From positions 1 to 12,013 of the forward strand of contig JAFGJP010000137.1 in assembly GCA_016929035.1 (NCBI GenBank): DNA of 12,013 nt, given 5' to 3'. Made by a program: the position numbers and the translations under genes. This DNA is from Candidatus Auribacterota bacterium (GTDB lineage Bacteria > Auribacterota > JAFGBW01 > JAFGJP01). The notes under the pieces were generated by a model. It saw nothing but the letters and a program-made list of their open reading frames with translations, was not told the DNA's origin and searched no databases. This document shows positions 1 through 6,097 of this stretch, one piece after another (position 1 is the first letter of the stretch; each line of letters begins with the position of its first letter).

Positions 1-1280
1 ACTGTTTCCATATCCTTGCGGATGATTTCACAGATCTTTTCTCTGAGCTTGTTGCCGGAGTTGGTGAAGAGGTTGAATTCAACAGTGCTTCCGTCAGGGT
101 AATCAAGGATGCCGTCATTATTGATGTCCTTAAGGCCGCACTGCGAAAGAAGCTCCTTAGCCTTTTCCGGGTCGTAGGGATAAGGAAATTTTTCTGCCGC
201 CTCCGGATTATAAAAAATCGTATTGGCCGGGCTGACAGGCGTGTATTGGATTTCAGCAAAGCCGTTAAAGACAGAATCGATGATGAAGTCCTTGTCGATA
301 GCATACGCGACAGCTTTGCGGAACTCCTTTTTTCTGAAAAGATCCAGCTTTCTTTTATCGATGTAGTATGAACCGTCGGTTTTTTTATCGTTGTTCAAGT
401 TGAACGTAATAAAGTTTGAGCCGAATTGAGGCCCGAGATTGTAGATGACAAACCCTTTCTCCTTTTCCAGAGGCTTCAGGATGGGAAAGTCCTCACCCCT
501 GACGCCATAAACGTCAATATTCTTCTGTTGAAACTGGATCAGGGCCACTTCATCGCTGAAAATGGCAAATGAGATCTTTTCCAGATATGGCAGCTGGTTT
601 TCCCCATGCTTCTTCCAGTAAAGAGGGTTTCTTTTAAGAAGCACGCTTTGGCCCGGCTTGTATTCTTCCAGCATAAACGGCCCGGTGCCGACGATGTCTT
701 CGGTCGTTGAGTCAAGAGACATGGCCAGATGAAAAGTGTCCTCCCGGACATATTTTTCATATTTGTGGCGGGGAAGGATTTCTACTGCGCCGCATGTTCT
801 TAAGAAAGGAGCAAAAGGGGATGGAAGAATAAATCTGACAGAGCGTTCGCCTGTTTTTTCCACCAGGATCCTCTTTCCCCTGATGGTCAGGATATCACGC
901 GTGCTTGTCGGGATCTTTTCATTGTAAACCAGATAGTTATAGGTAAAGATGACGTCGTCGGCTGAGAGCGGATGGCCGTCGTTCCATAACGCATCTTCTC
1001 TTAAAAAAAATTCCCAGACAAGCCCATCCTCGCTTCTTGTCCAGCTTTCGGCAAGCCGCGGCTTCATCTTCAGAGTGTCGACATCCTGCTCAAGAAGGCT
1101 CTCAAAAATATACCCTGTGATCTCTGTTGTTGATGTTTCCTGGGCAATGACAGGATTAAACGATTTCGGGTCAGAGATGGTATACAGCCTCAGCGTTCCT
1201 CCGCTCCTTGGTTCTTCTTCAGAAAAAAGAGATGAGCATAAAAAAAATAAACAGCTTAACAAGATAATTTTTTTGTGCAT
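1..1280 (-). CDS. ABC transporter solute-binding protein, family 5 (peptide/OppA-DppA type), C-terminus cut by window edge
   Basis: The reading frame runs from an ATG at 1278-1280 leftwards off the window, giving about 426 residues; the family is usually 500-600, so the C-terminal part is missing only because the window ends. The N-terminus is a signal peptide: basic H-K-K, a hydrophobic run at about residues 5-19, then a polar stretch opening EEEPRSGG. There is no convincing lipobox, so export to the periplasm as a soluble protein is more likely than a lipoprotein. Family landmarks are all present: an early GGTLRL strand, a 'LAESW..S.DGL.WEF.LRE' segment, 'LSADDVIFTYN', 'GTGPFMLEEY' followed by a 'NPLYW' motif, and 'EFRKAVAYAIDK'. 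These are typical of SBP_bac_5 proteins, which deliver oligopeptides, nickel or some sugars to an inner-membrane ABC permease. The exact ligand cannot be read from sequence. The SD AAGGA lies 9 bases upstream of the ATG. No permease or ATPase genes are visible; they may lie beyond the left edge. Confidence 0.93.
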   Translation of the reverse strand, partial: MHKKIILLSCLFFLCSSLFSEEEPRSGGTLRLYTISDPKSFNPVIAQETSTTEITGYIFESLLEQDVDTLKMKPRLAESWTRSEDGLVWEFFLREDALWNDGHPLSADDVIFTYNYLVYNEKIPTSTRDILTIRGKRILVEKTGERSVRFILPSPFAPFLRTCGAVEILPRHKYEKYVREDTFHLAMSLDSTTEDIVGTGPFMLEEYKPGQSVLLKRNPLYWKKHGENQLPYLEKISFAIFSDEVALIQFQQKNIDVYGVRGEDFPILKPLEKEKGFVIYNLGPQFGSNFITFNLNNDKKTDGSYYIDKRKLDLFRKKEFRKAVAYAIDKDFIIDSVFNGFAEIQYTPVSPANTIFYNPEAAEKFPYPYDPEKAKELLSQCGLKDINNDGILDYPDGSTVEFNLFTNSGNKLREKICEIIRKDMET

Positions 1281-1325
1281 GGCAAGTCATCCTTTATAAA
1301 AATACTATTTTCGCTGCCTTTCATC

Positions 1326-1355
1326 ATAATAAACTTTGATTAGAAATCGTGACAA
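1326..1355 (-). promoter_or_regulatory. Candidate sigma-70-type promoter for the solute-binding protein gene
   Basis: Read on the minus strand, TTGTCA (1350-1355) and TATTAT (1326-1331) are separated by 18 bases; each matches the consensus hexamer at 5 of 6 positions. Transcription would begin near 1319, leaving a leader of about 40 bases before the ATG at 1280. The site sits in the 122-base gap after the M50 protease gene, so the binding-protein gene may be transcribed independently of it. Confidence 0.5.
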
Positions 1356-1402
1356 GGTAAAAGTGCATGTAAAACGGAAAAGATGTTTATAACATATTTA
1401 GG

Positions 1403-2032
1403 TTAAAGAGAATACCCTGTTATAAAAAAATAGAAAAGCGAGATAACCGGCAGGAAAAAAAACTGGAAAATCATTTTAAATGCTCCTGTGAAGATGAGAA
1501 CCATAAGGATGATAAGGCCGTATTTTTCGAACCGGTGAAGAATAAACCGGTTTTCCTGCGGAAGAAGGCCGAAAAGGACCCTGGAGCCGTCTAGCGGAGG
1601 AAAAGGAATCAGGTTGAACAGAGCAAGGATCATGTTGAGAAAAAATATGAAGGTGAGCAGTTCTGTAAAGATATTAACCGGCATCACGCGAATGACAAGG
1701 CCGACAAAAAGAGCAAGGGAGATGTTGGCAAGAGGCCCGGAAAGACCGACAAAGACATATCCCATCCTCTGGTCTCTGAGTCTCCTGAAATCAACAGGCA
1801 CCGGCTTGGCCCATCCAAAGACAGGCATGCCTGTTAAAAAGAGAAGAAGCGGGAGAAGGAGCGAGCCGACGGGGTCAAGATGCCTGATGGGATTCAGCGT
1901 CAAACGCCCCATATACTTGGCCGTGGGATCACCCATCTTCAAAGCCGCCCATCCGTGCGCTACTTCGTGTATCGTTATCGAAAAAAGAACGATGGGAAAA
2001 ACAATGAGAAATTTGACTATGTCCAGATTCAT
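1403..2032 (-). CDS. Site-2 protease family (peptidase M50) integral membrane zinc metalloprotease
   Basis: A 209-residue, very hydrophobic protein. The zinc site is visible: HEVAH at residues 22-26 (H22, H26 ligands, E23 catalytic) in the first membrane helix, and the second family motif N-x2-P-x4-LDG at 140-149, with D148 as third zinc ligand. Other conserved parts are 'GDPTAKYMGRLTLNP' after the first helix and 'GLSGPLANI' at about 96-104. There is no PDZ domain and no CBS domain, so this is the short, minimal class resembling Bacillus YwhC and many uncharacterised bacterial homologues, rather than RseP. Such enzymes cut transmembrane segments within the bilayer, but the substrate here is unknown. 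The SD AAGGA lies about 5 bases before the ATG. It is transcribed divergently from the glucan phosphorylase gene and lies upstream of the solute-binding protein gene on the same strand. Confidence 0.93.
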   Translation of the reverse strand: MNLDIVKFLIVFPIVLFSITIHEVAHGWAALKMGDPTAKYMGRLTLNPIRHLDPVGSLLLPLLLFLTGMPVFGWAKPVPVDFRRLRDQRMGYVFVGLSGPLANISLALFVGLVIRVMPVNIFTELLTFIFFLNMILALFNLIPFPPLDGSRVLFGLLPQENRFILHRFEKYGLIILMVLIFTGAFKMIFQFFFLPVISLFYFFITGYSL

Positions 2033-2064
2033 TGAAATCCTTTATTTTAACCAATGGATTGTCG

Positions 2065-2092
2065 ATTCTAGCAGATGGATATTATTATTCAA
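2065..2092 (-). promoter_or_regulatory. Candidate promoter for the M50 protease gene (extended -10)
   Basis: On the minus strand, TTGAAT (2087-2092) is followed after 16 bases by TAGAAT (2065-2070). A TG pair one base before the -10 gives an extended -10 element (TGC-TAGAAT). Transcription would begin near 2058, giving a leader of about 25 bases. Confidence 0.42.
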
Positions 2093-2152
2093 GAGAAAAG
2101 AAATTCAAGGACAATGGACATGCCGGTTGTTAAATCTTTGATTTCTCTAATG

Positions 2153-2185
2153 GTCTTGAGTCATGAGTCTTGTGTCTTGAGTCTG
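2153..2185. repeat. Degenerate 7-base tandem repeat (GTCTTGA type)
   Basis: Four consecutive heptamers are seen: GTCTTGA, GTCATGA, GTCTTGT and GTCTTGA (2153-2180), followed by a partial GTCTG. The copies differ by one or two bases each. The array lies between the two divergent candidate promoters, 19 bases upstream of the phosphorylase -35 element. It may be a slippage microsatellite or a repeated protein-binding site; sequence alone does not decide. Confidence 0.7.
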
Positions 2186-2202
2186 TTTTTGAATATTTCC
2201 TG

Positions 2203-2231
2203 TTGCCCTTTTTCTTCTGAACCTATATCAT
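2203..2231 (+). promoter_or_regulatory. Candidate promoter for the glucan phosphorylase gene
   Basis: TTGCCC (2203-2208) and TATCAT (2226-2231) are spaced by 17 bases; the -10 matches consensus at 5 of 6 positions and the -35 at 4 of 6. Transcription would begin near 2238, about 40 bases before the ATG. The downstream leader is AT-rich and carries a strong SD (GGAGGA, 2265-2270). Confidence 0.4.
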
Positions 2232-2278
2232 AATAATTTAAAAAAATACCTTTAAAAGAGGATTGGAGGAAAAACAGT

Positions 2279-4891
2279 ATGAGGGCAGTTCGGACTTTTT
2301 CGATTATACCTTCTTTGCCTGAAAGACTTAAGCCTCTTCTGGAAATCGCCTATAACCTCTGGTGGACGTGGAACAGCGATGCTGTTGAGCTTTTTCGAAG
2401 AGTCAACCGGGAGCTGTGGAGAGAAAAGAACCACAACCCCATAGCTCTTCTCGGGTCTCTCAAGCAGGAGACCATAAACGAACTTCTTGAAAGCGAGAGT
2501 TTTCTCGAGCACCTCGACAGCGTTACCCAGGAGCTCAAGGAATACATGTCAGAAAAAACGTGGTATGACAATACCATCAACAATAGAGAAAAATTCCGCA
2601 TTGCCTATTTTTCCGCCGAGTTTGGGCTGCATGAAAGCCTGCCCATGTATTCAGGGGGATTGGGCGTTCTTGCCGGCGATCACCTGAAGTCCGCCAGCGA
2701 GCTGGGCCTTCCGCTTGTCGGGGTCGGCATAGCCTATACAAACGGTTATTTTAACCAGATCCTTAAAGAAGACGGGTGGCAGTTTGAACGGTATCCGGTC
2801 AATGATTTTTATAACATGCCCATACAGCTTCAGCGTCGGGAAAACGGTGACGTTATCCTGATAGAGGTTGAATATCCTGAAGGGAAAGCCTACGCTCAGA
2901 TCTGGAAGCTGACGGTAGGGCGCGTGCCTTTATTCCTTCTTGATACAAATATCCCTAAAAATCCTGAAAGCATGAGGGAGATTTCCTCAAAGCTTTACGG
3001 GGGGGATATTGAGATGAGGATACGGCAGGAGATCCTGCTGGGGATAGGAGGCGTGAAAGCCCTGCGGGCGCTGGAAATCGAAGCCAGTGTTTTTCACATG
3101 AACGAAGGCCACTCCGCATTTTTGACTTTCGAAAGAATGAGGGAATTCGTGCAGGAGAAAAATCTTTCTTTCAAAGATGCCCTTGAGGCCGTGACAATGG
3201 GCAGCGTGTTTACGACCCACACGCCTGTTCCGGCGGGCAATGACCGGTTTTCTCCGGAGCTCATCAAAAAATATTTTGCTTCTTATAAAAATGTGTTCGG
3301 CATCAAGTATGAGGATTTTTTTGGATTGGGCCGGGAAAATCCATCTGACATTCAGGAGTTTTTTTGCATGACGGTCCTTGCGATCAGGACGTCGTCTTAT
3401 TCAAACGGGGTTTCCAAGCTGCACAGGGTCGTTTCACGTAACATGTGGAAGCAGATCTGGCCGGGCGTTCCCACGGATGAAATACCTGTTTTTTCAATCA
3501 CGAACGGCATTCATGCCGCTTCCTGGATATCTGATGAGATAAGGATACTTTTTAACAGGTATGTTGGAAAGAAATGGCAGACCGATCCCGCTGACCAGAC
3601 CATCTGGAAAAGAGTGGAGAATATTCCTGACGCAGAGCTGTGGCGCGGACATGAGCGCATGAGAGAACGCCTGATCGGTTTTACGCGAAAGCATCTGAGC
3701 AAGAGCCTTCTCAACAGGGGAGCTACGGCCTCAGAGATCGCCGTGGCGCAGGAAGTTCTTGACCCCAAAGCCCTCACGATTGTCTTTTCCAGGAGAATGG
3801 CGGAGTATAAAAGGGCTTACCTTCTTTTCATGGATATTGAGAGGCTTAAAACCATCCTTAACAACAAAAAATGTCCTGCACAGATCATTCTTGCCGGCAA
3901 GGCGCATCCGCATGATAATGTGGGCAAAGAGATCATCAAGTCGATTATCACGATTTCCAACCAGCCTGAATTTCGGAGAAAGATCGTGTTTATTGAAGAT
4001 TATGATATCCGTGTTGCCAGATATCTCGTTCAGGGGGCTGATGTGTGGCTCTCAACTCCAAGGCGTCCCCTGGAAGCCAGCGGCACCAGCGGCATGAAAG
4101 CCCAGTTTAACGGCGGCATCAATATCAGTACGCTAGACGGATGGTGGTGCGAGGCATACAACGGAGAAAACGGCTGGGCCATCGGTTCAGAAGAGATTTT
4201 TGAAGATAAAAACTTTCAGGATCATCTTGAAAGCAAAGCTCTTTATAATATTCTCGAAAAAGAAGTCATCCCCAAATTTTATGACAGGGGAAGCGATGGA
4301 GTGCCGAAGGAGTGGGGCAGGCTCATGAAAAAGGCCATGACCTCCATTTGCCCGGTTTACAATACGAACCGGATGGTCAAAGAGTATTTTGAGAAGTTTT
4401 ATTTTCCATCATTCCAAAGAGCAAAAAATTTCAGTGAGGATGATTTTGCAAAGTCCAGGGGGCTCAGAAAATGGAAAGAAAAGCTGAGAGACAACTGGAG
4501 CCAAATACAGGTTGTTCGTTTTGACTGTGATGACAAGGTCACCTATTCCATCGGCGAGGACATCCGCATTCAGGCTGATATCCGCCTGGGGATGCTTTCC
4601 CCTGAGGAAGTGATTGTCGAGGCGTATTATGGCGAGCTGGGTTTCGGCCAGGAGCTTCGTGAAGGCGCGTCGGTCCAGATGAGCCATGATGCGAATCAGA
4701 CCAGAGGCGACGGCAATGAAAGATTGTATCATTACTTTGGAACCGTGAGGTTTAAGACGAGCGGTCAGGGCGGAATTTCTATAAGAGTTTTTCCAAAGAA
4801 TCCTGAGCTTTCAAGCAAATTCATACCAGGCCTGATTCACTGGGCTCCTTCAGAGGCAAATCATAATTCGAACCATAGCGGGAACCAGTAA
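2279..4891 (+). CDS. glgP: Alpha-glucan phosphorylase (GT35, DUF3417-containing type)
   Basis: An 870-residue cytoplasmic enzyme that releases glucose-1-phosphate from the non-reducing ends of glycogen or maltodextrin, using phosphate and PLP. The N-terminus (about 12-100, with 'YNLWWTWN' at 25-32) is the DUF3417 domain that marks the shorter, Thermotoga/Thermus-like branch of phosphorylases. The phosphorylase core follows, with 'FSAEFGLHESLPMYSGGLG' from 111, 'HMNEGHSAF' from 273, 'TTHTPVPAGND', 'FSRRMAEYKR', and the PLP lysine K607 in 'GTSGMK', then 'NISTLDGWW'. The last ~130 residues form a beta-rich extension common in this branch. Length fits the roughly 850 residues usual for the type. 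The start is ATG with SD GGAGGA 8 bases upstream. No other glycogen gene is visible nearby. The next gene begins 58 bases downstream without a clear terminator, so read-through into exbB is possible. Confidence 0.95.
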   Translation: MRAVRTFSIIPSLPERLKPLLEIAYNLWWTWNSDAVELFRRVNRELWREKNHNPIALLGSLKQETINELLESESFLEHLDSVTQELKEYMSEKTWYDNTINNREKFRIAYFSAEFGLHESLPMYSGGLGVLAGDHLKSASELGLPLVGVGIAYTNGYFNQILKEDGWQFERYPVNDFYNMPIQLQRRENGDVILIEVEYPEGKAYAQIWKLTVGRVPLFLLDTNIPKNPESMREISSKLYGGDIEMRIRQEILLGIGGVKALRALEIEASVFHMNEGHSAFLTFERMREFVQEKNLSFKDALEAVTMGSVFTTHTPVPAGNDRFSPELIKKYFASYKNVFGIKYEDFFGLGRENPSDIQEFFCMTVLAIRTSSYSNGVSKLHRVVSRNMWKQIWPGVPTDEIPVFSITNGIHAASWISDEIRILFNRYVGKKWQTDPADQTIWKRVENIPDAELWRGHERMRERLIGFTRKHLSKSLLNRGATASEIAVAQEVLDPKALTIVFSRRMAEYKRAYLLFMDIERLKTILNNKKCPAQIILAGKAHPHDNVGKEIIKSIITISNQPEFRRKIVFIEDYDIRVARYLVQGADVWLSTPRRPLEASGTSGMKAQFNGGINISTLDGWWCEAYNGENGWAIGSEEIFEDKNFQDHLESKALYNILEKEVIPKFYDRGSDGVPKEWGRLMKKAMTSICPVYNTNRMVKEYFEKFYFPSFQRAKNFSEDDFAKSRGLRKWKEKLRDNWSQIQVVRFDCDDKVTYSIGEDIRIQADIRLGMLSPEEVIVEAYYGELGFGQELREGASVQMSHDANQTRGDGNERLYHYFGTVRFKTSGQGGISIRVFPKNPELSSKFIPGLIHWAPSEANHNSNHSGNQ

Positions 4892-4936
4892 GTTTTCGAT
4901 TTATTTATCAGTGAAGAAAAACTCACTATCATCAAA

Positions 4937-4942
4937 GGGAGG
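4937..4942 (+). promoter_or_regulatory. Ribosome binding site fixing the exbB start at TTG
   Basis: GGGAGG lies 7 bases before a TTG at 4950-4952. The upstream in-frame GTG at 4911 has no SD in front of it. The TTG start also places a normal signal-peptide-like N-terminus at residue 1, so the TTG is preferred. Confidence 0.75.
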
Positions 4943-4949
4943 AAAGGCT

Positions 4950-5645
4950 TTGAAAAAGATATCACCATTGCTGTTTTTTATCCTGTCCGGCCGTGTATGG
5001 GGAGCGGAGCTTCCTGATATTACAGAAGAGGGAATGACGCTCTGGCAGCTGATTGAGAACGGAGGCTGGGTCATGATCGTCTTAGGGGTCCTTTCTGTTC
5101 TTTCTCTGGCGCTGATCCTGTTTTTCTTTGCGACCGTCCGCCATTCAGCGTTTGTTCCGTCCTCTCAGCTGATGGAAGTGAAAAAGGCTGTCGAAAGCAA
5201 GGACGTGGAAAAAGTCAAGATGCTCTGCAAGGACAGAAAAAATTTTCTCGAGAAAGTCGTCTATACAGGTGCCAGCAATCACAGAGAGCCGGTCCAGGTG
5301 TTTCGCCTGAAAATGGAGGATGAGGCCAGAAGGTTTATAGAACTTCACTGGCAGAGGATCGGATTTTTATCTGATATTGCCGTGATCTCTCCCATGCTGG
5401 GGCTTCTTGGGACGGTCCTCGGGATGATAAAGGCCTTCAATGCGATAGCCTTTAGGATCGGAGAGGTCAAACCCATTTTCCTGGCTTACGGAGTTTCTCA
5501 AGCTATGGTCACAACAGCGGCAGGGCTTATCGTCGGGATTTTTTCCATGGTCTTTTACTATTACTTCAGGGTACGGATCCAAAACATAGCCGTACGCTCA
5601 GAGATGATCATCGATTCTCTGGCTGATTATTTTAAAAAATCCTGA
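4950..5645 (+). CDS. exbB: ExbB/TolQ/MotA-family proton channel subunit with N-terminal signal sequence
   Basis: From the TTG start this is 231 residues. Residues 1-18 look like a signal peptide (K-K, hydrophobic run, likely cleavage after VWG), an extension found in many TonB-associated ExbB proteins. Three membrane helices follow at about 40-62, 137-165 and 178-206, with the long cytoplasmic loop between the first and second, as in the family. The ion-path region is recognisable: 'SPMLGLLGTVLGMIKAF' in helix 2, with polar T155, and 'AMVTTAAGLIVGI' in helix 3, with T188/T189. In known systems ExbB forms a pentamer around two ExbD helices and uses the proton gradient to drive a partner such as TonB. 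A 32-base gap with an SD separates it from exbD, so the two are surely co-transcribed. The symbol reflects family, not proven TonB function. Confidence 0.92.
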   Translation: MKKISPLLFFILSGRVWGAELPDITEEGMTLWQLIENGGWVMIVLGVLSVLSLALILFFFATVRHSAFVPSSQLMEVKKAVESKDVEKVKMLCKDRKNFLEKVVYTGASNHREPVQVFRLKMEDEARRFIELHWQRIGFLSDIAVISPMLGLLGTVLGMIKAFNAIAFRIGEVKPIFLAYGVSQAMVTTAAGLIVGIFSMVFYYYFRVRIQNIAVRSEMIIDSLADYFKKS

Positions 5646-5677
5646 AAAGAACAGATAGCGGTCTGAGAGAGGTTGCC

Positions 5678-6097
5678 ATGAATTTTTTAAAAAATATCCG
5701 GCAGGAGAGGATCGGCTTTCAGCTGGCGCCGATGGTGGATATTGTTTTTCTTCTTTTGATTTTTTTCATGGTCACTTATGTGTATTATGACATGGAGCTT
5801 GCTCTTGACATCACGGTTCCCCGTGCCATTTCTTCCGGCAGCCAGAAAAGGCTTCCGGGCGAGATCATTATCAATATTTCGCGAGAGGGGCATATTTCTG
5901 TCAACCAGAAAGTCCTCACGCCTGATGAGCTGGAGCAGATGATCATGAAAATCTCGCGTCTTTATGAAGGCCAGCCCGTGATCATACGGGGTGACGGACA
6001 CGCGTACCACAAGGACATCATCCGCGTCCTGGACATCTGCGCCAAGTCAGGAATATGGAACATTTCTTTTGCTACGGTCAGAGGCCATGAAAAATAA
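5678..6097 (+). CDS. exbD: ExbD/TolR-family motor subunit
   Basis: A 139-residue protein with a short cytoplasmic N-terminus, a single membrane helix at about 17-36, and a periplasmic domain (about 50-135), the standard ExbD/TolR layout and length. The helix begins 'QLAPMVDIVFLLLIFFMVT'; D21 is the conserved acidic residue whose protonation drives the ExbB-ExbD rotor. The periplasmic part contains 'GEIIINISREGHISVNQ' and 'PVIIRGDGHAYHKDIIRVLD', matching the family's beta-alpha fold (V.I.aD..v.y..v..vld). The ATG at 5678 has a GAGAGG SD about 7 bases upstream. Its stop overlaps the start of the next gene by 11 bases, linking its translation to the TPR protein. Confidence 0.94.
   Translation: MNFLKNIRQERIGFQLAPMVDIVFLLLIFFMVTYVYYDMELALDITVPRAISSGSQKRLPGEIIINISREGHISVNQKVLTPDELEQMIMKISRLYEGQPVIIRGDGHAYHKDIIRVLDICAKSGIWNISFATVRGHEK

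Noticed and set aside
1383..1395. Small hairpin ATGTT-TAT-AACAT just downstream of the M50 stop
   Set aside because: Only a 5-base A/T-rich stem with a short, broken T run; too weak to call a terminator.
1614..2141. Plus-strand open frame of 175 codons over the M50 protease gene
   Set aside because: The opposite strand carries HExxH and LDG zinc motifs, membrane helices and a good SD; the plus frame has none and is a shadow.
4910..4926. Inverted repeat AGTGA/TCACT between glgP and exbB
   Set aside because: A 5-base stem with an 8-base loop and no T tract; likely chance, so not called a terminator.
5991..6086. Longer start for the TPR protein
   Set aside because: It would lie inside exbD out of frame, encodes a Thr/Ser/Arg-rich antifeature, and would bury the signal peptide that begins at 6087.
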